A DNA stretch of 64,000 nt from Phascolarctobacterium_A sp902463975 (GCF_902463975.1 NZ_CABQHJ010000012.1:1-64000); one strand, 5' to 3'; positions 25,099-34,524 are shown, counted from the first letter of the stretch. The notes: generated by a model not told the origin, from the sequence alone. Made by a program: numbers and translations.

Positions 25099-27054
25099 AT
25101 GCTGAAAAATAATCTCTATCCCTTTACTGCGGTAGTGGGGCAGGAGGAGGCTAAAAAGGCCTTGCTGATTGCTCTGGTCAACCGCAGAGCAGGCGGTCTG
25201 CTCATAGGCGGTGCCAAGGGTACGGCAAAATCCGTGCTGGCGCGCAGTGTGCAGAGCCTGATTGGTGCGCAAAAGCTGCTGACGTTGCCACTGAACGTAA
25301 CGGAGGATATGCTTTTTGGCAGCATCGACCTGGAGGCTGCCGTAAGCTTGGGCGAAAAGCGTTTTTCGCCGGGCATTCTGGCGCGTGCGACAGATAATAT
25401 TCTATATATTGATGAAGCTAACCTGTTGCGTCAGGAGCTGCTTACTGCAGCACTTGATGCCAACAGTGCAGGCATCAACAATGTGGAGCGTGACGGCATC
25501 AGCTGTAGTCATGAGGTGCGCACGACCGTCATTGCTACGATGAATCCGGAGGAGGGCACTCTGCCCGGACATATTCTGGACCGCTTCGGCATGTACGCCG
25601 ATATGCAGGCGTTGCAGGATATCGGCCAGCGCGTGGAGGTTATCCGACGTGCCTTAGCATATAGTAGCAATACCCTTACGTTTTGCGAGCAATATGCGGA
25701 AGAAACCGCTGCCCTGGCAGCGAAGGTGCAGGCAGCGCGTGAGCTGCTGCCGCAGGTAGAGGTGAGCGACGCGATGCTCATGCTTGCTGCCCAACTGTGC
25801 TCGCAGGCCTTCTGCGCCGGTCACCGTGCGGAGATTTATCTGCTGGAGGCTGCGCGTGCTATTGCTGCTCTGGCTGGTCGCACCTATGTGCTACCGAAGG
25901 ATGTGGAGGAGGCAGCGCAGTTTGTGCTGCCGCACCGTATGCGCAAGCCGCCTGAGCAGCAGCCCGAGGAGCAGGAGCAGCAGGACGATAACCAAAACGA
26001 AGAAGAAAACGAGCAGGATAACGAAGATAATTCTGACGATGATAATAACAACGAGGATAACGAAGATAATCAGCTGCCGCCACCACCGCCATTGGATAAC
26101 GGCGATGATGACGAAGATGACGATGCCTCCGACGATGAGGATGAGGACGACGAAAGCGACGAGGACGAGCAGCAGCAGGAGCACAATAACAGCAACCTGG
26201 CACCGGAGGAACAGCTTGCCGATATCGACAAGAGCTTCCACCTGCCAAAGATGCTGTTGGATTTGGGTAAGGATCGCAATGTGCGCCGCGGCAGCGGCAA
26301 GCGCAGCGTGACCAAGACTGACCTGAAGCAGGGACGTTATGTGCGCGCCGAGCAGCCTAAGAGCAAGGTTACGGATTTGGCATTTGACGCAACCATCCGT
26401 GCTGCAGCGCCTTATCAGCGCCTGCGAGAGGACAACGGCTGTGCGCTGAACATCAAGGAAGAGGATTTGCGCCAGAAGGTGCGCGAAAAACGCATCGGTA
26501 ACACCTTCCTGTTTGCGGTGGATGCCAGCGGTTCTATGGGTGCGCGTGAGCGTATGCGTGCCGTTAAGGGTGCTATTTTCTACATGTTGCAGGAAGCGTA
26601 CCAGAAGCGTGACCGCGTAGGCATGATTGCCTTCCGTCGCGATAAGGCAGATATGCTGCTGCCGATTACACGCAGCGTGGACCTGGCGCAGAAGCGTCTG
26701 GCAGAAATGCCGACCGGTGGCAAAACGCCGCTGGCTGACGGTTTGGCGCTGTCGCTGCAAACGCTGGCAATGATGAACAAGCGTGACAGCGAGCTGGAGC
26801 CTATTCTGATTGTTGTAACCGACGGACGTGCGAATGCCGTGCACGAAGGCGAAAAGGATCCTGTCGCTGCTGCAATCAGCATTGCCGAAAAAATCGCTAA
26901 GGCTAAAATTACCTCGGTGGTTATTGATACGGAAAGCGATTTTATCAAGCTGGGCCTGGCAAAGAAGGTTGCCGCCGCTATGCAGGCCAATTATTACACG
27001 CTGCAGAAGCTGTCTAAAGAAAATATAATTCGTATTGTAAGAAATTTGAATTAA
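25099..27054 (+). CDS. Chelatase ChlD/BchD type: AAA+ domain, acidic linker, vWA domain
   Basis: About 651 residues from the ATG at 25099 (TAAGGAG 8 nt upstream; an in-frame TTG at 25093 is less likely). Domain order is an AAA+ module (Walker A GGAKGTAKS near 40, ILYIDEANLL, ATMNPEEGTLPGHILDRFG), then a proline-rich and strongly acidic linker (about 285-360, runs of D, E, N and Q with five prolines in a row), then a von Willebrand A domain with the MIDAS motif DASGSMG near 474. This is the normal layout of ChlD/BchD. Unlike some ChlD proteins, its AAA+ domain keeps an intact P-loop. It acts with the I subunit to power the CobN-like subunits. Confidence 0.92.
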   Translation: MLKNNLYPFTAVVGQEEAKKALLIALVNRRAGGLLIGGAKGTAKSVLARSVQSLIGAQKLLTLPLNVTEDMLFGSIDLEAAVSLGEKRFSPGILARATDNILYIDEANLLRQELLTAALDANSAGINNVERDGISCSHEVRTTVIATMNPEEGTLPGHILDRFGMYADMQALQDIGQRVEVIRRALAYSSNTLTFCEQYAEETAALAAKVQAARELLPQVEVSDAMLMLAAQLCSQAFCAGHRAEIYLLEAARAIAALAGRTYVLPKDVEEAAQFVLPHRMRKPPEQQPEEQEQQDDNQNEEENEQDNEDNSDDDNNNEDNEDNQLPPPPPLDNGDDDEDDDASDDEDEDDESDEDEQQQEHNNSNLAPEEQLADIDKSFHLPKMLLDLGKDRNVRRGSGKRSVTKTDLKQGRYVRAEQPKSKVTDLAFDATIRAAAPYQRLREDNGCALNIKEEDLRQKVREKRIGNTFLFAVDASGSMGARERMRAVKGAIFYMLQEAYQKRDRVGMIAFRRDKADMLLPITRSVDLAQKRLAEMPTGGKTPLADGLALSLQTLAMMNKRDSELEPILIVVTDGRANAVHEGEKDPVAAAISIAEKIAKAKITSVVIDTESDFIKLGLAKKVAAAMQANYYTLQKLSKENIIRIVRNLN

Positions 27055-27076
27055 AGATAAGAGTATAGTATACTAA
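27046..27076 (+). promoter_or_regulatory. Weak MerR-type promoter candidate (P7)
   Basis: TTGAAT (27046-27051), 19-bp spacer, TACTAA (27071-27076), with the palindrome TAGTATACTA across the -10 region. The dyad is not in the position seen at P1-P6, so this may be an ordinary promoter. Confidence 0.35.
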
Positions 27077-27110
27077 TAGATATATTAGCATACAAAGGAG
27101 TGGAGCTTTT

Positions 27111-27668
27111 ATGAAAAAATTGCTTATTTTATTGATGACTTTATTTTGCTGTGCAACCGCATTTGCTGCGGATGCAGACAAAAAGCCTGCAACCCAAGAG
27201 GGTATGAACTGGGAAATCAGCATGATGCCTAAACCGAGCGAGGAAGAGCAGGAGCAGGCACGTTGGTCTATCGTTGTAGAAAATAACGTAGGTATTTATG
27301 CTTACGATATGGATTCCCTGACCTTCAGCAAGGTTACGAACGGTGTAGCAGATAAAAATATTATTTCCGTGCTGACGAAAACCGTTTTTACCGATAAGGA
27401 TATGCTGAAAAAGCTCAATGAAAAATACAAGGCTTCTCTGAGTAAAAAAGAGAAGGTGCAATACTGTGAAATCGTCATGACCTTTAATCTGCAGGATAAA
27501 ACCTACGGCGTAGAGGTAATGGATGTTTATGGCAGCAAGAAAACTCTGCTGAGCCATCAGGCAAAGGAGCTGAAGTTTGTTCCAGTTCCGGCAGGCAGTT
27601 TTGCTGAGGCTATGCTGGAAATCTGCCAGCAGGCAGTAGCTGCTGATGCGCAAGCAGCAACGAAATAA
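27111..27668 (+). CDS. Exported protein of unknown function in the RND operon
   Basis: A 185-residue protein with a clear signal peptide (MKKLLILLMTLFCCATAFA) and no lipobox, so probably periplasmic. The body begins with a short charged stretch, then WSIVVENNVGIYAYDMDSLTF, reminiscent of small secreted proteins of Negativicutes often labelled surface-adhesin-E-like; I would not rely on that name. No catalytic motif is visible. The stop codon overlaps the ATG of the membrane-fusion protein, so it is co-translated with the RND pump and may assist export or binding. Function unknown. Confidence 0.75.
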   Translation: MKKLLILLMTLFCCATAFAADADKKPATQEGMNWEISMMPKPSEEEQEQARWSIVVENNVGIYAYDMDSLTFSKVTNGVADKNIISVLTKTVFTDKDMLKKLNEKYKASLSKKEKVQYCEIVMTFNLQDKTYGVEVMDVYGSKKTLLSHQAKELKFVPVPAGSFAEAMLEICQQAVAADAQAATK

Positions 27669-28927
27669 TGCTGCGCCCCGATTTTACTCAGGCAAAAAAT
27701 TATATATTACAACACAAACTCCTTAGTCTGCTTGCTATCTGTGTGATAGGCATTACTTTGACACTGGGCCTCAGGCATCTCTCCAACCAGTCTACGTCAA
27801 AAAAAGCAGTAATGAAACCTATTGTGCACACGCAGACAGTAAGCAGGCGACCATTGTATAAAAGCATTAATCTTTTTGGACAGCTCAAGGCCAAGGCACA
27901 GATTGATATCGTCAACAAGTATGCCGGTATCGTCGACGAGGTTAATGTTGATTTGGGCAGCAAGGTGCAGGCAGGGGATATTCTGCTGGTGCAGCATCTT
28001 GATGATGCCCGTGCCGAAATGCTCAAGGCCCAGGCACGCTATGCCGAGGCCGGAGCTAATGCGGCAACTACGGATGTGAGCTATAGCACCAGCCTTACTC
28101 GCTATGAGGCTGATTATAAGCTGGCGCAGGTCAACGCGGAGCGTTACCGCAAGCTGTATGCGCAGGGCGCTGTTTCCAAGTCCGAGCTGGACAGCATGGA
28201 GCAGACGCTGGCTAATAAAAAGGCGCAGTACGATGCTTTGGCGCAGCAGGTGGATTATGACGGCACACCGTCGCAGGTTTACCGTCAGGAGCAGATTGCT
28301 GCCAGACGCGAGCAGGAGTACATTATTGCGCAAAACAAGTATCACGATCTGATTTTTAAGGCACCACGCGCAGGTATTATTACCTACCGCGATGCAGAAG
28401 TGGGTGGCTATGCGCCTGCAGGCAGCAGGCTGCTTACCCTTTTGGATGACAGCGGTTTTACAGTGGACTGCGATATTACAGAGGCTGAGGCTGCTTCTGT
28501 TACCGTTGGCACGCAGGTCGAGCTGAAGCTGGAGGCGATTGGCGAAATATGCCGGGGTACTGTTGTTTATGTGAGCCCTGTAAGAAGCAGGGAAACAAAC
28601 AAGTTTACCCTCCGCATCAGGCTGGATGAGCCTGGCTCCAATGTAAAGGCAGGCTTGTTTGCCAAGGGTGAATTGCGTTTTCTGCAAAAGCCATCCACTA
28701 TATATTTACCTAAAAATGCCGTTCTGGAACGGGATGGCAAATATTTCGTCTATGTGCTGGGCAAGGGTAATAAGGCTCTGAAAAAGCCTGTTACTACCGG
28801 TGCAAGTAATAATGAAAGCATTGAAATAGTGCAGGGTGTGAAGATAGGCGAAACGGTTATCCTTGATAATCTTGCGCGTCTGCGTGACGGCATGGTGGTT
28901 GAGGTGGCCAAGGAGGAGGCGAAGTAA
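27668..28927 (+). CDS. RND efflux periplasmic adaptor (membrane fusion protein)
   Basis: A 419-residue HlyD/AcrA-type adaptor with one N-terminal membrane anchor (about 18-36), a split lipoyl-like domain (VDEVNVDLGSKVQAGDILLV on one side, FKAPRAGIITYRDAEVGGYAP on the other), a coiled-coil hairpin between (about 115-215, including the segment KLYAQGAVSKSELDSMEQTL) and beta-barrel plus membrane-proximal domains. Its start overlaps the previous stop and its stop overlaps the next start (ATG at 28927), so the three genes form a tight unit. It bridges the RND pump to an outer-membrane channel. No TolC-like channel gene is present in the window. Confidence 0.9.
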   Translation: MLRPDFTQAKNYILQHKLLSLLAICVIGITLTLGLRHLSNQSTSKKAVMKPIVHTQTVSRRPLYKSINLFGQLKAKAQIDIVNKYAGIVDEVNVDLGSKVQAGDILLVQHLDDARAEMLKAQARYAEAGANAATTDVSYSTSLTRYEADYKLAQVNAERYRKLYAQGAVSKSELDSMEQTLANKKAQYDALAQQVDYDGTPSQVYRQEQIAARREQEYIIAQNKYHDLIFKAPRAGIITYRDAEVGGYAPAGSRLLTLLDDSGFTVDCDITEAEAASVTVGTQVELKLEAIGEICRGTVVYVSPVRSRETNKFTLRIRLDEPGSNVKAGLFAKGELRFLQKPSTIYLPKNAVLERDGKYFVYVLGKGNKALKKPVTTGASNNESIEIVQGVKIGETVILDNLARLRDGMVVEVAKEEAK

Positions 28928-31900
28928 TGAATATTACACGCTTTTCTATTAAACGGCCTATCGGTATCTGCATGATTTACATATTAGTCTGCGTCCTTGG
29001 TCTTATCAGCTTCTTTCGCATTGGCGTGGAGCTGCTGCCGGACGTGGACTCTAAATTTATCAGCGTTATTGTCAATTATCCCGGCGCCAGCACGGAATCA
29101 GTCGAGCAGCAGGTGACGAAGCCGATTGAGGACGAGCTGTCCTCAATTTCGCACTTCAAGCAGGTGCGTTCCGCTACACGTCCCGGACGTGCGGAGATTT
29201 TTGTCGAGCTGGACAGTCAGGCCGATGCTGATATGGTGGCTATCGAGGCAACGAAAAAAGTCAGCCGTATCCGTAAGAATCTGCCGGAGGATATTGATGA
29301 GCCTGCAGTGCTCAAGCGTTCTTCTGAGGAGTTTCCTATTATCCAGATTGCGGCAACCTCCAAGGATAACCTGGACGATATTTTTGCCTTGGCTGACAGC
29401 AGCTTTAAGGAACGGCTACAGCAGGCTGCCGGTGTAGCTGATGTTGATGTCACAGGCGGCCGCGCCAAGGAAATTGCCATCGAGGTTGACAAGGATAAGC
29501 TCAATTATTACGGACTGACGCTGCAGGATATTATTACAGCGGTGCGCAAGGAAAACGTTATTGTTTCTTCCGGCTCCGTCTATACCGATGCTTTGGAAAA
29601 AACCGTGCGTCTGCAGGCGCAGTATAAGGCTCCGGAGGAGATTCAGCACCTGCAGCTTAAGGGTGCGGGCGGCAGATATATCGAGCTGGGGCAGGTGGCT
29701 AACGTGCAGGCCAAGGATAAGCGTGCCGTGGCCTATAGCCGTGTAGACGGCAATGAGGCGGTATCGCTGGAGGTTTATAAGGCCAGCGGCGCCAATATCG
29801 TCGACACAGCAGACGGCGTGCTGCAGCAGCTGGAAACTCTGCGCAAGGATTATCCTGACTACGTTTTCACAGTTGTTTATGACCAGTCGCATTTCGTGCG
29901 CGATTCCCTGAGCAACACGCTAAAAACGCTGCTCGAAGGTCTTGTGACTACAGGACTTGTTTTATATCTGTTCCTGCGTGGCTGGAAGTCGTCCTTGGCA
30001 GTTATGATTGCCATTCCGACCTCGCTGATTGCTACCTTTTTCCTTATGTATCTGGCAGGCTTTACCTTCAATATGATGTCACTTATGGGTATGGCGCTGT
30101 GTATCGGTATTCTTGTCGATGACTCCATTGTTGTGCTGGAGAATATCCATCGCTTTCTGGCGATGGGCAAAAGCGCCGACGTGGCAGCGGAGGAAGGACG
30201 TAATGAGATTGGTATGGCGGCAATCGCTATGACGCTTTGCGACGTGGTGGTATTTTTGCCGATTGCCTTTATGCAAAGTGCGACAGGCCAGTTCTTCAAG
30301 CAGTTTGGCATGACGATTGTTTTTGCTACGCTGATGTCGCTTGTCGTATCCTTTACGCTGACACCGATGCTGGCTTCGCGCTTTTATAAAAACGGCGTGG
30401 AGGAGCCTAAGGGCAAGCTGTGGAGCAGGCTGGATGCTTTGGAAGCTCAGACGATTGCCAAATATGATGTTCTACTGCGCAAATGCATAGAAAAGCCGAA
30501 GAAGCTGGTGCTGGGAGTACTGGCAGCCTTTGCGGTGGCGGTGGCGCTGGTGCCGCTCGGTATAGTTGGCTCAGAGTACATGCCGCGTACCGACGAAAGC
30601 GCGATTCAGGTGAATATTGAGCTGCCTACGGGCTTTAACGCTGACCAAACCAACGAGGCCTTGCTGCTGTTTGAGGATTATTTGGCCAAGGTGCCGGAAA
30701 TCGAGCACTATATGACGAATGTAACGACCACGCAGAGCATGGGCAAGCTTGTTATCGCACTCAAAAACAGCGATGACCGCAGCAGGGACGTGTGGCAGGT
30801 AGCACAGGGCATCCGCAGCTTTGCCAAGCAGAATCTTGGCGAAATCAAGGTGCGCGTCAATGAGATTCAGTCATCCGTTACCGGTGTTTCGGGCGGTCGC
30901 AACCTTGTGCGTTCACCGGTACAGGTGGAGCTTAAGGGCAGCGATATGGACCAGCTCGTGGCTGATTCCGCCAAGGTAGAGCAGATTTTTGCTTCGACTG
31001 CAGGCCTGAAGGATATCAAAAATTCCTATGTTAAAGGCATGCCGGAGCTGAAGGTGACGGTAGACCGCGACAAGCTGAAATATTATCACGCGACAGTAAA
31101 TGATGTGGCGCAGTCCTTTAACGCCGCTATCGGCGGACGCAGTGCCGGCGTACTGGCGAACGATGTGCAAAACCATGGCAATGACACCGATATTGCAGTA
31201 CGCTTTGCCGGTGGCAGTGGCTATGATATTGAAGACGTGCGCGCTATTCCGGTGCAGACAGGCAGAGGAAGCGTCTTTCTTGGCGACCTTGCCGACGTAG
31301 AAGAGGGCGTAGGCCCTATTACGATTCGTCGCGTGAACAAGGAGCGCATCATCAACATCCAGTGCAACCTGACGGACAGACCGCTGAACGAGGTAGTTAA
31401 GGAGCTGACGCAAAAGCTCAATGCCGCAGGTCTTAAGAGTAGCTATGCTTTTTCCGGTCAGGCGACCACGATGAACGATTCCTTTGCCGAAATGGCTATG
31501 GCATTGTCGCTGTCACTGCTTTTGATTTATCTGCTGCTGGCAGTGCTCTATGAATCGGTATTTACGCCGTTCATCCGTATGTTCTCGTTGCCGCTGGGCA
31601 TTATCGGTGCCATCTTCTGTTTGCTGTTGACGCATAATACCATCAACCTGTATTCTCTTATCGGCATCCTGGTTATGGACGGCCTGGTAGCGAAAAACGG
31701 CACGTTGCTGTTGGACTATACGCTCACGCTGATGCATGAAGGCATGACGGCGAAGGCAGCGGTAATCGAGGCAGGCAAAACGCGTCTGAAGCCTATCTTT
31801 ATGACAGCACTGACGATGGTGGTGGGCATGCTGCCGACAGCGCTTTCGCTGAGCGCAGGCTCGGAGACGCGCGTGAGCATGGCGTGGGTAATCATCGGCG

Positions 31901-31986
31901 GTATGATAACATCAACGGTGTTTACGCTTTTGGTGCTGCCGATACTGTTTTTGTGGTTGAAAGAAAAATTTCCTAGTAGAATTTAG
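28927..31986 (+). CDS. RND-family efflux pump (AcrB/HAE-1-like)
   Basis: A 1019-residue inner-membrane antiporter, normal length for the AcrB group. It starts MNITRFSIKRPIGICM, has the GVELLPDVDSKFISV porter entry, and the paired aspartates of the proton relay in GILVDDSIVVLEN at about 398-399, as in drug and lipid exporters; the cation-efflux signature of CusA is not evident. Both halves of the protein are intact, with the second transmembrane bundle near the end. It is placed right after the chelatase motor genes and before a TonB receptor, in a region with shared regulation. Export of a toxic porphyrin or stripped tetrapyrrole product is a reasonable idea, but a general drug or bile-salt pump is equally possible from sequence alone. 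Confidence 0.92.
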   Translation: MNITRFSIKRPIGICMIYILVCVLGLISFFRIGVELLPDVDSKFISVIVNYPGASTESVEQQVTKPIEDELSSISHFKQVRSATRPGRAEIFVELDSQADADMVAIEATKKVSRIRKNLPEDIDEPAVLKRSSEEFPIIQIAATSKDNLDDIFALADSSFKERLQQAAGVADVDVTGGRAKEIAIEVDKDKLNYYGLTLQDIITAVRKENVIVSSGSVYTDALEKTVRLQAQYKAPEEIQHLQLKGAGGRYIELGQVANVQAKDKRAVAYSRVDGNEAVSLEVYKASGANIVDTADGVLQQLETLRKDYPDYVFTVVYDQSHFVRDSLSNTLKTLLEGLVTTGLVLYLFLRGWKSSLAVMIAIPTSLIATFFLMYLAGFTFNMMSLMGMALCIGILVDDSIVVLENIHRFLAMGKSADVAAEEGRNEIGMAAIAMTLCDVVVFLPIAFMQSATGQFFKQFGMTIVFATLMSLVVSFTLTPMLASRFYKNGVEEPKGKLWSRLDALEAQTIAKYDVLLRKCIEKPKKLVLGVLAAFAVAVALVPLGIVGSEYMPRTDESAIQVNIELPTGFNADQTNEALLLFEDYLAKVPEIEHYMTNVTTTQSMGKLVIALKNSDDRSRDVWQVAQGIRSFAKQNLGEIKVRVNEIQSSVTGVSGGRNLVRSPVQVELKGSDMDQLVADSAKVEQIFASTAGLKDIKNSYVKGMPELKVTVDRDKLKYYHATVNDVAQSFNAAIGGRSAGVLANDVQNHGNDTDIAVRFAGGSGYDIEDVRAIPVQTGRGSVFLGDLADVEEGVGPITIRRVNKERIINIQCNLTDRPLNEVVKELTQKLNAAGLKSSYAFSGQATTMNDSFAEMAMALSLSLLLIYLLLAVLYESVFTPFIRMFSLPLGIIGAIFCLLLTHNTINLYSLIGILVMDGLVAKNGTLLLDYTLTLMHEGMTAKAAVIEAGKTRLKPIFMTALTMVVGMLPTALSLSAGSETRVSMAWVIIGGMITSTVFTLLVLPILFLWLKEKFPSRI

Positions 31987-32006
31987 CTTAATAATAAGAA
32001 TATATA

Positions 32007-32037
32007 TTGAATATATAAGACTTGTGTAGTATACTAT
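32007..32037 (+). promoter_or_regulatory. Weak MerR-type promoter candidate (P8)
   Basis: TTGAAT (32007-32012), 19-bp spacer, TACTAT (32032-32037). A separate dyad GCTATA-TTGCCG-TATAGC sits at 32159-32176, after the terminator, close to a possible -10 box TACAAT (32178). Either could drive the receptor at 32273. Confidence 0.35.
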
Positions 32038-32118
32038 AGATATGAAAAAAGAAAGATTCTTAAAGCGAAACTAAATTTTGCCAGAAAGCTTTCTCATAGG
32101 ATATCAGAAGAGCAACTT

Positions 32119-32155
32119 GCGCCTTTGCTGATTATAAAAGCAAGGGCGCTTTTTT
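32119..32155 (+). terminator. Terminator after the RND operon
   Basis: Eleven-pair stem GCGCCTTTGCT/AGCAAGGGCGC (one G-U pair) followed by a T-run, 133 bp after the RND stop codon. Confidence 0.75.
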
Positions 32156-32204
32156 ATAGCTATATTGCCGTATAGCTTACAATTTTGCTTGATGCGCTTG
32201 ATAG

Positions 32205-32230
32205 CCCGTGACCATGCAAGACTGGGCGGG
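32205..32230 (+). promoter_or_regulatory. Conserved leader hairpin upstream of receptor 3
   Basis: Stem CCCG/CGGG closing TGACCATGCAAGACTGGG. Same loop core as at 16996 and 36413 with a different stem sequence. Confidence 0.5.
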
Positions 32231-32272
32231 GGAAGAGTGGTCAAAATATATTTTTTAGGAGTATGAGTAAAC

Positions 32273-34507
32273 ATGAAGAGTAATTTTTCCAAGGGTTTAT
32301 TGATGACGGCCCTCATTACTGGTAGTGTAATGTGGGGGGGTACAAATGTATTTGCTGAAGAGCTGCAGGAGTATACGCTTGACCAGATGGTTGTAACGGC
32401 GACGAGAACGGAGAAGAAAATTATTGATGTTCCTGCAAGTGTCGAAGTGATTACTGCAAAGGATATTGAGAAATCTGGTGCAACATATATTGATGATGCT
32501 TTGAAGAAGGTTACAGGTATTGCCGTATCTAGAACTGGTGGCTTAGCAAACTCTAAACCCGTTGTTACTATGCGTGGTGTAAAATCTGGCAGTGACGTCC
32601 TTGTATTAGTGGATGGACAACCTATGGTAAATGCGTATAGCGGTACTGTAAATTGGAATGATATTCCTGTTGAAAGCATTGAAAAAATTGAGGTTGTAAA
32701 AGGTCCTGGTTCTGCAATTTATGGTAGTAACGCTATGGCTGGTGTAATTAATATTACGACTAAGGATAGCGAAAAGATGCATGCTAAAACTTCCTTAACT
32801 TACGGCACTAACCATACATGGATTAAGAAAGTAAATGTTGGCGATAAGGTTGGTAAGTTTGGTTACGATTTATACTATCAGGGAACTGATAGCCATACAT
32901 ATAGTGATATGGCAACAGCAAGTTTGAAATCTGGCAGTGGTACACCAAATGGTGAAGGTTATAAAGTACTCCCTAATAGTAAAGGTAATGGTCTGCAAGC
33001 TATTGTAGGTAAGAAGGGTAATAAAATCTGGGATGAAGATAATTACAAAGGAAAGTTGACCTATAAATTTGATGATTCCAAGACATTAAGTGTTGGTTAT
33101 ATGAAAACCAAAAATGAATATTCTTATGATTATAGCTCTCATGAGAATTGGCTTGGCAAAACAGGTACCATTTTTACTCCTGATGGAAAGAAATTTAGTG
33201 TGCTAAAATCAACATTTGATGGAGCACCTGGCGGTGTAGATGAGAGAATTTATACAGTTGGTTATTCTGATAAGGACGCTAAATTGCATGTAAATGCAGG
33301 CTTGACTGATAACAGAAGTTGGAATGGTGGCGTATATTCTGGTGGCACTTCTAAGAGCGATTTATCTCAATATGATAGCAAGCGCTATACTTTAGGCGTT
33401 GTTAAGGAAGCACAGTTAGGCGATAATGACAATGCTGTTTTTGGCGTTCAATATCAACATGATATTATGGATAAGGTAAAGCTCAAGAAAACTGATTTTA
33501 AAACTATCAGCCAAGCCGGTGCAGGCAAAACTGATATGTATGGTATTTTCTTCCAAGATGAGCATAAGTTTAGTGATAAAGTATCTTTAATTGGTGCTCT
33601 TCGTTATGATCATTGGACTGTTAAAGACGGTCATGCTTATGATATTAATGGTATAGATGATAGACCAGGTTCTCGCAGTGATTCTGCTGTAAGTCCTAAA
33701 TTAGCATTGAACTATAAGTTTGATGATACCCAAAGTGCTTATGTTTCTTGGGGTAAAGCATTCTCTGCACCTTCTCTTTATGATATGTTCTCTGGCACGG
33801 TTAATGGTTCTGCAACTGGTACAGCGGCTTCTAATAAGAACGTTGTAATTGCTAATCCTAGTTTGAAACCGCAAATTATTACAACAACTGAAGCTGGCTA
33901 TAAGAAAAATATTGGCGAAAAGACAACTGTGCAGATGGCAGTTTTCCATAATAAAATAAAAAATATTAATTATCAGGCATCAACTGGTAATTATCAAAAT
34001 CTGCCTGATAATGATAATCTAAATGGCGATGGTACTAGTCCCTATCAAGAAAAGCAGTTAACCTCTGAGGGTGAAGGTAAGACAATCGGCTTTGAGATTG
34101 GTGTAACGCATCAGTTTGACGATAAACTTTCTGCTTATGTGAATGCAACTATTCAAAATCCACAAATTACTAAGGGTGCTAATGTTGATGAAAATGATAA
34201 AATTGTTCGCATGACTCCGAAACGTTTGCTGAATATTGGTGTTGATTATGTTGACAATAAATTTAGTGCTGAATTAGCTGGTAATTATTATAGTAAAAAG
34301 TTTGGTCAAGCTAATAACAGTGATACTATCACTGGTGTGCCTGGAGCATACGATCCTGTATTCCTCGTTAACTTTACGTCTAAATACAATTTTGACAAAC
34401 ATCATGGTCTGGAATTCAGTGTATTCAACCTGTTAGACAGAGAATATTATAACTATTCATTAGGACAAGGTCGTAACTTCCTGTTGACCTATTCTTATAC
34501 TTTCTAA
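32273..34507 (+). CDS. TonB-dependent outer-membrane receptor 3
   Basis: The largest receptor here, 744 residues. Signal peptide ends at VFA-EEL; TonB-box-like DQMVVTATR; plug with TMRGVKSGSDVLVLVDGQ and IEKIEVVKGPGSAIYGSNAMAGVIN (split over the plug end); barrel ends in Phe (TYSYTF). The first roughly 50 residues and the upstream 17 bp are nearly identical to receptor 4 at 36484, after which the two diverge quickly, so they share an exchanged or conserved 5' cassette. The barrel contains long loops (for example near 33150-33250 and 33800-33860), which adds to its length. The gene is AT-rich. It is preceded by a leader hairpin also found before receptors 2 and 4. Ligand unknown. Confidence 0.93.
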   Translation: MKSNFSKGLLMTALITGSVMWGGTNVFAEELQEYTLDQMVVTATRTEKKIIDVPASVEVITAKDIEKSGATYIDDALKKVTGIAVSRTGGLANSKPVVTMRGVKSGSDVLVLVDGQPMVNAYSGTVNWNDIPVESIEKIEVVKGPGSAIYGSNAMAGVINITTKDSEKMHAKTSLTYGTNHTWIKKVNVGDKVGKFGYDLYYQGTDSHTYSDMATASLKSGSGTPNGEGYKVLPNSKGNGLQAIVGKKGNKIWDEDNYKGKLTYKFDDSKTLSVGYMKTKNEYSYDYSSHENWLGKTGTIFTPDGKKFSVLKSTFDGAPGGVDERIYTVGYSDKDAKLHVNAGLTDNRSWNGGVYSGGTSKSDLSQYDSKRYTLGVVKEAQLGDNDNAVFGVQYQHDIMDKVKLKKTDFKTISQAGAGKTDMYGIFFQDEHKFSDKVSLIGALRYDHWTVKDGHAYDINGIDDRPGSRSDSAVSPKLALNYKFDDTQSAYVSWGKAFSAPSLYDMFSGTVNGSATGTAASNKNVVIANPSLKPQIITTTEAGYKKNIGEKTTVQMAVFHNKIKNINYQASTGNYQNLPDNDNLNGDGTSPYQEKQLTSEGEGKTIGFEIGVTHQFDDKLSAYVNATIQNPQITKGANVDENDKIVRMTPKRLLNIGVDYVDNKFSAELAGNYYSKKFGQANNSDTITGVPGAYDPVFLVNFTSKYNFDKHHGLEFSVFNLLDREYYNYSLGQGRNFLLTYSYTF

Positions 34508-34524
34508 TTTAATAAAATAGCTGA

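Noticed and set aside
5763..27054. Part of a cobalamin biosynthesis operon (cobNST)
   Set aside because: No other cob/cbi genes occur in the window and two CobN-like copies are mixed with receptors, so cobalt insertion for B12 synthesis is not supported.
32042..32074. Ten-codon leader peptide (MKKERFLKRN)
   Set aside because: No ribosome site and it would begin almost at the predicted transcription start; no run of regulatory codons.
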